Source: Clostridium_AW malenominatum (GTDB lineage: Bacteria; Bacillota; Clostridia; Clostridiales; Clostridiaceae). From it: a DNA stretch of 64,000 nt. Below the pieces are notes generated by a model, which saw nothing but the letters and a program-made list of their open reading frames with translations, did no database searches and had not been told where the DNA came from. The stretch is taken from the NCBI RefSeq assembly GCF_039521365.1, contig NZ_BAAACF010000003.1, forward strand, positions 1 to 64,000, in the 5' to 3' direction. The first letter of the stretch is position 1. Each line of letters begins with the position of its first letter. The position numbers and the translations under genes are program-made. Shown in pieces: positions 17,841 through 25,944 of this stretch.

Positions 17841-18287
17841 TTACATAAGCTCATCCATGGCTTCATTTGCTAATTTATCACATCTATTATTGTACTCGTT
17901 ATCTGAATGTCCCTTTACTTTTATAAATTTCACTTTGTGATAGTCTAGAAGTTCTATTAACTTTTTCCAAAGTTCTTTATTTTTTACCGGTTCTTTCGAA
18001 GAGGTTTTCCAACCGTTTTTAAGCCAAGATTCTATCCATTTATTATTTATTGCATTTACTACATAGGCAGAATCACTATAAACTTCCACTTCACAGGGCT
18101 CTTTTAAAAGTGCTAATGCCTCAATCACCGCGGTTAATTCCATAATATTATTCGTAGTATTTTTTACTGCCTCTTTAATCTCTCTTTTATGCTCGTTATA
18201 CATCATTACTATTCCATATCCACCAATGGTATTTTCCTTTCCATTGCCTCTGCAAGCTCCATCAGTGTATATTATCACTTTTTTCAT
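17841..18287 (-). CDS. rnhA: Ribonuclease HI
   Basis: 148 residues. It cuts the RNA strand of RNA-DNA hybrids, removing primers and R-loops. The four metal-binding carboxylates are visible: Asp9 (YTDGAC), Glu50 (IMELTAV), Asp72 (YSDSAYV) and Asp137 (RCDKLAN). The flexible-loop His is in KGHSDN. Length and spacing fit the E. coli type with the basic handle region (WLKNGWKTSSKEPVKN) present. It lies 18 nt downstream of the DUF1232 gene and is probably co-transcribed with it. Confidence 0.96.
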   Translation of the reverse strand: MKKVIIYTDGACRGNGKENTIGGYGIVMMYNEHKREIKEAVKNTTNNIMELTAVIEALALLKEPCEVEVYSDSAYVVNAINNKWIESWLKNGWKTSSKEPVKNKELWKKLIELLDYHKVKFIKVKGHSDNEYNNRCDKLANEAMDELM

Positions 18288-18305
18288 GTAAAAAGTTTCC
18301 TCCCT

Positions 18306-19247
18306 TTAATACTCTTTTTTACTTTTACCTAAATCCTTAATTGTATCTACTAGTTTTTTTACATTCTCACTTCCAACCAAAGCAGATACATATTTTACCC
18401 CTTCTTTTACAGTCATTATAATGTCTTTTTCTCCTTGCCAATTCTGAAGAATAACCTCTTCTGGTATGTCATTTAATATAGAGTTTAATCCATAAAAAGC
18501 AATGGCAATATCGTCTATCCTACCTATTAAAGGAATAAAATCTGGTAAAATATCAAAAGGTAATGCTAAATATGAAATTGTTCCTGCCACTTTTGCTTTT
18601 GTTAAAGTATTTACCCTTTTGTCTTTTAATAATCTCCAAAGCAAAGCTACTATATCGGGTATAATCATTGCATACTCCACTATTTTTTCATATTTATTTG
18701 GAACCTTTTTACTAATTTCTTCTCTAATTTCTGTATAACAATCCTCTTGTGGAATGAATTCTATTACTTTGTCTTCGGTTTGAATTTTTGCAGTTTCTTT
18801 ATCCTTTATATAAGCTAAATCTTCTAACTCTACTTCTAAAGAGGATTCCATAGGCTTGACCCCTTTTATTTTAAAGTTTACAAAAGGAACTAAGGTTAAA
18901 ACCTTGGTTAGATCTACAGAAAAAATTTCTTTTTCCGACGTAATTCCATACTCTTCAAAATCCTTTATTATTTTTTTCATAGCGAAATTTTTGATACTAT
19001 TTAATACTCCTATTTTACCAATCTTTACATTCATTATACTAAGATTTAATAAGCTATCATTTATACTTCCAATAGCTACATTAGCTTTGAAAGGAAAATT
19101 CACCTTAAATTTATAACTACCCTCTATAGTTATAAATTCATTTATAATTATATTATTTATCTCTAATCCTTCAACTTTCACATATTCCTTTATCAGTTCT
19201 AATATTTCATCTTCTTTTATTATTGCTTTTACATAGGAAATTTTCAT
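18306..19247 (-). CDS. DUF1232 (YkvA-type) membrane protein
   Basis: 313 residues. Residues about 190-265 contain the DUF1232 signature, YLALPFDILPDFIPLIGRID followed by DIAIAFYG, where two short hydrophobic stretches flank the PDFIP motif. The 180-residue N-terminal part is beta-rich and not recognised; it may be a lipid- or protein-binding module. GGGGGGATAAT precedes the ATG. The family has no firm biochemical role. It is upstream of rnhA in a two-gene unit. Confidence 0.8.
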   Translation of the reverse strand: MKISYVKAIIKEDEILELIKEYVKVEGLEINNIIINEFITIEGSYKFKVNFPFKANVAIGSINDSLLNLSIMNVKIGKIGVLNSIKNFAMKKIIKDFEEYGITSEKEIFSVDLTKVLTLVPFVNFKIKGVKPMESSLEVELEDLAYIKDKETAKIQTEDKVIEFIPQEDCYTEIREEISKKVPNKYEKIVEYAMIIPDIVALLWRLLKDKRVNTLTKAKVAGTISYLALPFDILPDFIPLIGRIDDIAIAFYGLNSILNDIPEEVILQNWQGEKDIIMTVKEGVKYVSALVGSENVKKLVDTIKDLGKSKKEY

Positions 19248-19444
19248 ATTATCCCCCCATTTTTAGTATACAAGGCTCCCCCTGATGGATGCATAGCCTG
19301 TTTTTAATAATTAATATTTATATATAAAGTATACATTAAAAATTCAATTCTGCAACAAGATACATGATTTACCATAGAAAATTTTATGATTTTCGTTGGA
19401 CTAATATATAAAAATATTATAAGATAATTGTAAATTCACTTTTA

Positions 19445-19451
19445 TGTCGAA
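19445..19451 (+). promoter_or_regulatory. Possible Spo0A box before the FtsH-type gene
   Basis: TATGTCGAA contains the TGTCGAA core of the Spo0A box, 35 nt before the start codon. A 7-mer this short can occur by chance, so this is only suggestive. Confidence 0.3.
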
Positions 19452-19485
19452 TTTTGCAACATACTCTTTATAGGGAGGTATCTAG

Positions 19486-21234
19486 ATGAATAAAATAAAA
19501 CAAAAACATATATATATTCCAATAATTACAGCTATTTTATCACTAGTTTTACTTATTGGAGTTAACTACGGTTTTAAATCTACAACTAATAAAAACTACA
19601 CAGAATTTTTAAGAGATTTATCCGAAAAGAAAATCTCCACTGTATACTATACGGATACACCCAAAATTAAAGTTAAGCTTCTTGATGGAAAAATATACGA
19701 AACGGATAATCCGAGGATAGATAGTTTTAAAGAAACCATGCTAAATCAAGGAATTAGTGTTTTAGAAACCTCCCCTTCTGATGGATTAAATGTTGTATTC
19801 ATGGTATCTTTTATGGTTTCTATAGTTTCATTGGCACTAGGACTAGCTAAATCCTCAAACATAAGTGCACGTAAAATGATGTCTGTTGATTCTTTAGATG
19901 CATCAGCTGTAGCGGATTTACCCTTTACTTTTCATAATGTAGCTGGCAATGAAGAGGCTAAAGAAAGCGTAATGGACGTGGTAGACTTTTTGAAAAATCC
20001 TGAAAAATATAATTCCTATGGCGCAAGAATGCCAAAGGGTATCATTTTATACGGGGAGCCTGGAACAGGAAAAACTCTACTGGCAAAAGCCGTTGCAGGA
20101 GAAGCTAATGTACCCTTTTATGCCATGTCTGGTTCGGATTTTGTGCAGGTTTATGTAGGAGTTGGAGCCAGCAGAATAAGACAATTATTTAAAAAAGCAA
20201 GAGGCCATGGTAAGGCTGTAATATTTATAGATGAAATTGATGCCATTGGTAAAAAAAGAGATAATTCCAAAGCAGGAGGATCTGATGAAAGAGACCAAAC
20301 TTTAAATGCACTACTTACAGAAATGTCAGGTTTTAATGAAAAGGATGGCATAATAATTATGGCAGCAACAAATAGACTAGACATGCTTGACGAAGCTCTA
20401 TTAAGACCTGGTAGATTTGATAGGCACATAGAAGTTTCTTTACCAGATTTAACTGCTAGAAAGAAAATTTTATCACTTCATTTAAAAAATAAACCTGTAA
20501 ACAATATTGATATTGAATCTTGGGCTCATAAAACAGCTTATTTTTCAGGAGCTAAGCTTGAAAACTTAGTAAATGAAGGTGCTATTATTGCCTGTAAGGA
20601 AAATAGTACTTTTATAGAAAATTCTCATTTGGACAAAGCCTATTCTATTGTGATGGCAGGTTACGAAAAACAAAATAGGGACTATATCAAAGAACAGGAT
20701 AGAAAAATCACAGCTTATCACGAGGCAGGACATGCTCTAGTTTCTCTTACTGTCCTTCCTAATGAGAAAGTAGATAAGGTTACTATAATACCAAGTACCA
20801 AGGGTGCTGGAGGGTACACTATTAGTATACCTGAAGATAGTATGTACCAGACAAAAAGCTATTTAGAGAAAAGAATAATGGTGCTACTAGGGGGACGAGC
20901 TGCCGAAGAGTTGATTTTTGGTTATGAAAATATAACTACTGGAGCTCACAGTGACTTAAAGCAATGCACGAACATTGCATTTCACATGGTAACTCAATAT
21001 GGAATGGGTGAAACCCTAGGGCTTCTAAATATGCAACAACTGATGGAACTAAATATTGATCAAAATGAGATTATACTTGAATGCAAAAATCTTGTGGACA
21101 AATTATATAAAGAAACAAAAGAACTTTTAACACGAGAACTCTCTTCATTAGAAGAAATTTCAGAAAAACTTCTTCTTCAAGAAACCTTAAATTCAGAAGA
21201 ATTATTGGGGACGATTCGATCTTTTAAGCATTAA
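19486..21234 (+). CDS. FtsH-type membrane AAA+ zinc metalloprotease
   Basis: 582 residues. Two transmembrane segments (about 10-28 and 103-121) bracket an extracytoplasmic domain. The AAA module has Walker A GEPGTGKT (190-197), the pore FVQVYVGVGA, Walker B FIDEIDAIG and the second region of homology ATNRLDMLDEALLRPGRFDR. The protease has HEAGH (412-416) and Asp near 490 as third zinc ligand. It degrades membrane and short-lived cytosolic proteins. It is shorter and more diverged in the N-terminal part than standard FtsH and sits outside the usual tilS-hpt-ftsH context, so it is probably a second, specialised copy. A dispersed-repeat-like sequence supplies its last codons. Confidence 0.9.
   Translation: MNKIKQKHIYIPIITAILSLVLLIGVNYGFKSTTNKNYTEFLRDLSEKKISTVYYTDTPKIKVKLLDGKIYETDNPRIDSFKETMLNQGISVLETSPSDGLNVVFMVSFMVSIVSLALGLAKSSNISARKMMSVDSLDASAVADLPFTFHNVAGNEEAKESVMDVVDFLKNPEKYNSYGARMPKGIILYGEPGTGKTLLAKAVAGEANVPFYAMSGSDFVQVYVGVGASRIRQLFKKARGHGKAVIFIDEIDAIGKKRDNSKAGGSDERDQTLNALLTEMSGFNEKDGIIIMAATNRLDMLDEALLRPGRFDRHIEVSLPDLTARKKILSLHLKNKPVNNIDIESWAHKTAYFSGAKLENLVNEGAIIACKENSTFIENSHLDKAYSIVMAGYEKQNRDYIKEQDRKITAYHEAGHALVSLTVLPNEKVDKVTIIPSTKGAGGYTISIPEDSMYQTKSYLEKRIMVLLGGRAAEELIFGYENITTGAHSDLKQCTNIAFHMVTQYGMGETLGLLNMQQLMELNIDQNEIILECKNLVDKLYKETKELLTRELSSLEEISEKLLLQETLNSEELLGTIRSFKH
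21207..21220 (+). repeat. Dispersed repeat-like sequence at the FtsH-type 3' end
   Basis: GGGGACGATTCGAT is one base off the GGGGACGGTTCG form over its first twelve bases. It lies within the last codons of the protease gene, encoding Gly-Thr-Ile-Arg, 41 nt before the full palindromic element. It may be a decayed third arm of the element. Confidence 0.4.
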
Positions 21235-21261
21235 ATCCATGAATTTTAGGGAGAATTTTTA

Positions 21262-21326
21262 GGGACGGTTCGCGTTATAAAATTAATTTTTATTAGAAAT
21301 TAATTTTATAAATAGCGAACCGTCCC
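21262..21326. repeat. Palindromic dispersed repeat element (27-bp hairpin)
   Basis: Outer arms GGGACGGTTCGC (21262-21273) and GCGAACCGTCCC (21315-21326) pair perfectly over 12 bp. Inner arms TTATAAAATTAATTT (21275-21289) and AAATTAATTTTATAA (21297-21311) pair perfectly over 15 bp, with a 1-versus-3-nt bulge and a 7-nt loop. It sits between convergent genes and may also terminate transcription. The outer arm recurs elsewhere in the window, so this looks like a REP/MITE-type element rather than an ordinary terminator. Confidence 0.75.
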
Positions 21327-21348
21327 CTACTTTTTCTATGGTTTTGAT

Positions 21349-22359
21349 TTATTTTTTGATTAATACAAATGATAAAATTATTCCACCAACTAATCCACCA
21401 ATATGTCCTAAATTATCAACGTTTGCCATTGAAAATCCAATAATTAAATTTACAAATATAACTGACATTATATTATTTATAAATCCTTTTCCTAACTTAT
21501 CTTTATATCTCATTGAAACTATTAAACAAGCTCCCAATAAACCAAAAATTGATCCCGATGCACCAATTGATACACTCTCAGAAAAAAAATAGGAAAACGT
21601 TGACGAAACTATTCCAGATATCAAATATATTAACGAATATTTCCACTTACCGTATACTTTCTCTACGAATGGTCCTAGCGAATTCAATGCATACATATTA
21701 AACCCTAAATGAACTATTCCTCCATGCAAAAAGGTGCAGGTAACCAATCTATAATATTGTCCCATGCTAATTAACGGATTAAATTTTGCACCTAAAAATA
21801 TTAGCACATTAACATTGCTATCTATTATATTTCCTGAAAGTAATGCAGTCACTCCATACATGATAATATTTATAGCCATAAATATATAAGTCATAGTAGC
21901 TCTATTTGTTTTCCTACTTTCACCAACTCTTTGTTTCTGCGTTTCTGATTCAGAATTTATATAATAAGATGCAACCTCTATAATTTCCTCATTGTCACTT
22001 GTATAGTAAAGTATTTTATCAACACTTTCATTAAGGAATACATAGGAGTATTTATTGCCATCTATGTTTTCTATATAAGCATTAACCCAGTTATAATCAT
22101 CTGTAAAAAACACTTTAACTAAATTTACATTATCAATATTTAAATTTTTCAGCTCATCTATAACCCATTGATCATTTTTATTATCATAATATTCATCGCA
22201 CATTATTATAACTTTATTGCTACCATCACCTGCAGGCTTTGTAAGAATCCATCTACTAACGACTCCTACATATTCAATTTTTAACTCTTGCAAGGTATAT
22301 CCTAAACCTCTCATGAAATTATCTAATAAAAAATTTATAAATTTATTTTTATTATCCAT
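21349..22359 (-). CDS. Rhomboid-family intramembrane serine protease
   Basis: 336 residues. A soluble N-terminal domain of about 150 residues precedes six predicted membrane helices. Rhomboid signatures are HLGFNMYALNSLG, the catalytic serine in GASGSIFGLLGA (Ser268) and the catalytic histidine in NLGHIGGLVGG (His319). It cleaves substrates inside the membrane. The N-terminal domain is charged and alpha/beta in look, and I do not recognise it. Start ATG 22359 has an AGGAGAATATT site. A dispersed repeat copy lies in its upstream region. Confidence 0.9.
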   Translation of the reverse strand: MDNKNKFINFLLDNFMRGLGYTLQELKIEYVGVVSRWILTKPAGDGSNKVIIMCDEYYDNKNDQWVIDELKNLNIDNVNLVKVFFTDDYNWVNAYIENIDGNKYSYVFLNESVDKILYYTSDNEEIIEVASYYINSESETQKQRVGESRKTNRATMTYIFMAINIIMYGVTALLSGNIIDSNVNVLIFLGAKFNPLISMGQYYRLVTCTFLHGGIVHLGFNMYALNSLGPFVEKVYGKWKYSLIYLISGIVSSTFSYFFSESVSIGASGSIFGLLGACLIVSMRYKDKLGKGFINNIMSVIFVNLIIGFSMANVDNLGHIGGLVGGIILSFVLIKK

Positions 22360-22469
22360 AATATTCTCCTCTGACTGATATATTAATATCTATATCTATA
22401 TCTATATAACATATATTATATATCATTGTATAATGGTATTCTATTTTAAATTAGTTTTGCTTACATTTC

Positions 22470-22482
22470 GCGAACCGTCCCT
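22470..22482 (-). repeat. Single copy of the dispersed repeat upstream of the rhomboid gene
   Basis: GCGAACCGTCCCT is identical to the right arm of the palindromic element. No left arm is found nearby, so it is a solo copy about 110 nt upstream of the rhomboid start. Confidence 0.65.
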
Positions 22483-22518
22483 AAACTTTTACAAATACCA
22501 TGCTGGGCACACTACAAA

Positions 22519-22550
22519 AACAGCTGCTAACCAATTGATTAACAGCTGTT
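22519..22550 (-). terminator. Terminator after the HD-GYP gene
   Basis: AACAGCTG / CAGCTGTT stem around a 16-nt loop, with TTTTTG tail on the minus strand, 23 nt after the HD-GYP stop. Confidence 0.7.
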
Positions 22551-22572
22551 ATGCTTAATTATAATAAAAAAT

Positions 22573-23631
22573 TTAAACTAAAGATACTACTGCCATACTT
22601 GGATTTTTTAATAAATCAATTTCATAAAATGGAACAGGAGCATTGGTTATGCTATCGTATAGTACTCTTATTATTGGCCTATCTGGGAAGCCTTTATTTT
22701 GTCTTACAACATACCCTTCTTCACCACTTGAAAGCCTTATACAACTTCCTAAGGGATAAATTGCAAAGGTATCCTTAAACTTCATTACTAAACTTTCATC
22801 AAAGCATACACCTGAACCAGCTAATATTAATTCATAAGCATCATTTGGATTAAACTTTTTTCTATAGCATCTATCATTACTTACAGCATCAAATACATCA
22901 CAAATACACACTATCTTAGCAAACTTAGAAATATTATTATCTTCTAATCCATAAGGATATCCTCTTCCATCTACTCTTTCATGATGTTGTTCAACGATGT
23001 TAATAATATCAAAGGATATGGAGTAATTTTTTCTTAATATTTCTCCTCCATATAGTGTATGTTTTTTTATTTCATCAAACTCTTCTTGTGTTAATTTACC
23101 TTGCTTATTTAATATAGATATAGGAATTTTTGTCTTCCCTATATCATGCAATACCGCTCCTATGCCTAGCTCTTTAATTTCTTTTTCTTTAAATCCTGAT
23201 GACAATCCTAAAAAAGATGACATTATGCAGGTATCTAATGAATGAACATATGTATAATTATCATAAGTTTTTATGTCATAAATACTCTTGTTTACATCTC
23301 CCATTTCAATAATGTATTGAACAAGGTTTTCTACTACACCAAGCGTTTGCTTTAACTCTTTTCCATTACAACTATGAATATTCTTAACTATTTCAGACAT
23401 GCTTTTCATAGTGAATTGTTTTAATTCTACTAATTGTTCATCTTCTGGTAGTATATCATCTAATCTCGAATCTTCAATATATACGTAAAACACACCTATT
23501 TCCCTTAGTTTTTTTATGTAATTACTTGAAAGCCTAACTCCAGCTTTCAGGAGTATTTTTCCATCGCTAGTTAGAATACTTTTCCCCAGTATTTCATTCT
23601 CTCGTACACGATTAATAAACTCAAGTCTCAT
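22573..23631 (-). CDS. HD-GYP domain protein, probable c-di-GMP phosphodiesterase
   Basis: 352 residues. The HD-GYP metal-dependent phosphohydrolase core (about 120-295) shows the leading His of YVHSLDT, HDIGKTKIP, a KHTLYGG helix, and EQHHERVDGRGYPYGL, followed by ICDVFDAVSNDRCYRKKF. All family signature residues are present. The N-terminal 110 residues begin with a short beta domain (GKSILTSDGKILLKAGV) found in many clostridial HD-GYP proteins. The C-terminal extension (about 300-352) is a small beta domain. Cytoplasmic; AAGGAG precedes the ATG. Confidence 0.9.
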   Translation of the reverse strand: MRLEFINRVRENEILGKSILTSDGKILLKAGVRLSSNYIKKLREIGVFYVYIEDSRLDDILPEDEQLVELKQFTMKSMSEIVKNIHSCNGKELKQTLGVVENLVQYIIEMGDVNKSIYDIKTYDNYTYVHSLDTCIMSSFLGLSSGFKEKEIKELGIGAVLHDIGKTKIPISILNKQGKLTQEEFDEIKKHTLYGGEILRKNYSISFDIINIVEQHHERVDGRGYPYGLEDNNISKFAKIVCICDVFDAVSNDRCYRKKFNPNDAYELILAGSGVCFDESLVMKFKDTFAIYPLGSCIRLSSGEEGYVVRQNKGFPDRPIIRVLYDSITNAPVPFYEIDLLKNPSMAVVSLV

Positions 23632-23798
23632 TATAATTCTCCTTAAATAATAACATTTCCCAACAATAAGCGTAATTATACTGGCTTATTCATCTAAATA
23701 TGATAATAACATAGTAAATACATAAAATAAATACAAAATCTGAATATTTTTCATAGTATTATTATTTAATTCACGCTAATATTATACATTATTTAATT

Positions 23799-24191
23799 CT
23801 ACATGTAATCTTCCTTTTTTAGTTTAATTTCATCAAATACTCTATTTATTTCAACCTCTATTAAACTACAAATTTCCCCTAATATTTCTTCCATCTGAAC
23901 TATATCCTCAGTATGATCAAATTTAATCGCCCAAGTAGGATTATATTCATCGTCAATTGCCTGTAAAGGATAACCCGCCTGTTCAAAGACCTCTTCATTA
24001 AAGCAATCGTAAATTGCAGTGTATTCCCATTCTTCCACATCGTCTTTTGTATTAAAATATAGATTAACTTTCTCTCCATCATAAAAAAATTTGGCAATAT
24101 ACTTGGCGCCTTCCCCTACCTTATAACTACCTAATTCTTTTACAAAAATATTATTTTCTTTTTCCATTAGTATGAGTGATGAAAAATCCAT
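23799..24191 (-). CDS. Hypothetical protein, DUF6762-like
   Basis: 130 residues, acidic and soluble. It has a conserved-looking DDVEEWEYTAIYD segment, a DDEYNPTWAIKF strand, and a C-terminal helix. From memory this resembles the clostridial family DUF6762, but I could not check it. It is a single gene with a modest ribosome site. No function is known. Confidence 0.7.
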   Translation of the reverse strand: MDFSSLILMEKENNIFVKELGSYKVGEGAKYIAKFFYDGEKVNLYFNTKDDVEEWEYTAIYDCFNEEVFEQAGYPLQAIDDEYNPTWAIKFDHTEDIVQMEEILGEICSLIEVEINRVFDEIKLKKEDYM

Positions 24192-24353
24192 TTTTCAACT
24201 CCTCCCTTTCAAATCATTTGCTTTTTTCCATTTTTTGTATATAATAAAACTATAACAGCTATAGTATTATATATGATATTGTTCATAAATTATTTATCGT
24301 AAGTTATAAAAAATTATTAAATATTTATAAACTTTTTGTTTCGAGGTGTTAAA

Positions 24354-24683
24354 ATGAAATTACCACGTAAAAACCATAGTAAAATCTTAGTTTTTTTAAT
24401 ACTATTAATCTTATTTTCTTTTATAAGGTTTAAAATTATTCAAAACAACAGTAGAGATTTAGCTTATTCCGTAGAAAGATACTTAACTAGCAATATATTT
24501 AATCTTAATAAATTGCATCATATCGATAGCCTTCACATGACTTTTTCAGATGGAAAACTAGCTATTGTTCAAGTTGATGGAAAAGAAAAAAAATCTCCAC
24601 ACAAGAAGGTTAAATACGATGTTTTAGTACAAAAAAGCTCAAAAGGAATTTGGAGAGTAAAAAAGCTATACCAAATTCCTTAA
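24354..24683 (+). CDS. Small single-pass membrane protein of unknown function
   Basis: 109 residues. The start used is ATG 24354, 7 nt after GAGGTG; a TTG six codons earlier is less likely because it precedes the ribosome site. A basic N-terminus (KLPRKNHSK) and one membrane helix (about 12-28) are followed by an 80-residue extracytoplasmic part containing a strand-rich MTFSDGKLAIVQVDG segment. Not recognised. It is convergent with the Fur-family gene with a gap of only 11 nt. Confidence 0.65.
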   Translation: MKLPRKNHSKILVFLILLILFSFIRFKIIQNNSRDLAYSVERYLTSNIFNLNKLHHIDSLHMTFSDGKLAIVQVDGKEKKSPHKKVKYDVLVQKSSKGIWRVKKLYQIP

Positions 24684-24694
24684 ATATAAATCTA

Positions 24695-25114
24695 TTACTT
24701 TTTAATTCCACAATCCTTACACAGTCCTTTAAATTTCAAACTGACTTCTTGCTCTTCAAGACTAAATCCTGTTTTATTTTTAATAATTTGTTCTAATTGT
24801 TGAATGGGACAATCTATTTCAACTTCTTTGTGACAAAGGGTACACTCTAATAAATGAGTGTGCCTATTAGAGTTTATTACATACTTATATGTTCCATCTC
24901 CAATATCAAATTTATCCACAATACCTTTATTATTAAATAACTCCAAATTCCTGTATATAGTAGACAAATCTATATTGTAACTACTTTTAATACATTTATC
25001 GTAAATATATTCTGCCGTAACACCAACATTAGATTCTTTAAGAATTTCTATTATTCTAATTCTACCTTTTGTTATTTTCATATTATTTAATTTTAAGAAT
25101 TCTTCAACTTTCAT
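24695..25114 (-). CDS. Fur-family metal-dependent transcription regulator
   Basis: 139 residues. An N-terminal winged helix has the recognition helix in IDLSTIYRNLELF. A C-terminal dimerisation domain carries HTHLLECTLC, a second Cys in EVEIDCP, and the structural zinc pair CKDC near the end. Whether it senses iron, zinc, manganese or peroxide (Fur, Zur, Mur or PerR) cannot be decided by eye. The frame extends to a GTG at 25123, but that lies in the AAGGTGAT ribosome site, so ATG 25114 is used. It follows the manganese exporter mntP by 63 nt, which hints at metal homeostasis. Confidence 0.9.
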   Translation of the reverse strand: MKVEEFLKLNNMKITKGRIRIIEILKESNVGVTAEYIYDKCIKSSYNIDLSTIYRNLELFNNKGIVDKFDIGDGTYKYVINSNRHTHLLECTLCHKEVEIDCPIQQLEQIIKNKTGFSLEEQEVSLKFKGLCKDCGIKK

Positions 25115-25177
25115 TTCAATCACCTTATACTAATAATAAATTATTATAACATAAACATAATACTATTATAACGAATT

Positions 25178-25729
25178 TTAAAAAAACATCATTTTAATTC
25201 CAAATAAAACTAAAATTACTCCTCCAATATAATCTGCATATTTCCCAACAATCTCAATTTTTCTTAGATGTTTCGTAATTACAAAGGCAATAATAGTCAT
25301 AATCATAGTAATTAATCCAATAAGTAGCGTGCTATTTAGCATAACAATTGAATTATTTATATGATTTAGTGCAGTGAAACCAACCACAAGTGCATCAATA
25401 CTAACAGATATCCCAAGAACTATCCACATTCCTGGTTTAATCAAAGCACACTCCTCTTTGTTTTCCATGCCTTCTTTTATCATAAGCAAGCCTACACCAG
25501 CTATAATAACGCCACCTATTATCTCCGGCACATCTACTATGTATGTATTAAATAAAAATCCTATATATGCTCCAACTAAAGAAAATAAAAACTGAAAAAA
25601 ACTAAAAGATGCAGAACATAGACTTTTGTATCTAAGAGTTACGTTATTATTTAATCCGACACATAAAGCTACACCAAAAGCATCCAAAGACAGGGCTAAC
25701 CCGATTAAAAATAAAGAATAAAAACTCAT
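25178..25729 (-). CDS. mntP: Manganese efflux pump MntP
   Basis: 183 residues and six predicted membrane helices built as two repeats of the MntP/DUF204 module. Each repeat carries the aspartate motif: ALSLDAFGVALCVG near residue 12 and GISVSIDALVVGF near 107. Members export Mn(II). AGGAGG precedes the ATG at 25729. It is upstream of and probably co-transcribed with a Fur-family regulator. I see no yybP-ykoY manganese riboswitch in its leader; instead a dispersed-repeat arm lies there. Confidence 0.9.
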   Translation of the reverse strand: MSFYSLFLIGLALSLDAFGVALCVGLNNNVTLRYKSLCSASFSFFQFLFSLVGAYIGFLFNTYIVDVPEIIGGVIIAGVGLLMIKEGMENKEECALIKPGMWIVLGISVSIDALVVGFTALNHINNSIVMLNSTLLIGLITMIMTIIAFVITKHLRKIEIVGKYADYIGGVILVLFGIKMMFF

Positions 25730-25764
25730 TTTGAACCTCCTATTTTGGGTCTAGTTAGGTAGTC

Positions 25765-25944
25765 AGGGACGGTTTGCTAATTTTATTATATCTCCTTCCA
25801 AATTTAAGCATTTTATATATACTGCTTAAATTTATAAATTATGTCTATAATAATATAAATTTAAACACAAAAACAACCTATAAATTTAAACTTTTTAGAG
25901 TTTATTTTATAAGTTGCTTTTATATATATTTACGAACCGTTTCT
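25765..25944. repeat. Inverted pair of dispersed-repeat arms around about 150 nt of AT-rich sequence
   Basis: AGGGACGGTTTGC at 25765-25777 and ACGAACCGTTTCT at 25932-25944 are diverged copies of the arm in inverted orientation. Between them are two further hairpins: AAATTTAAGCA / TGCTTAAATTT (25800-25833), and an imperfect one with arms near 25873 and 25910. The whole resembles a MITE with short terminal inverted repeats. Its right end reaches into the stop codon of the SLAP gene. Confidence 0.55.

Noticed and set aside
25730..25942. A yybP-ykoY manganese riboswitch upstream of mntP
   Set aside because: I looked for its conserved core and did not see it; the region is accounted for by the repeat element.
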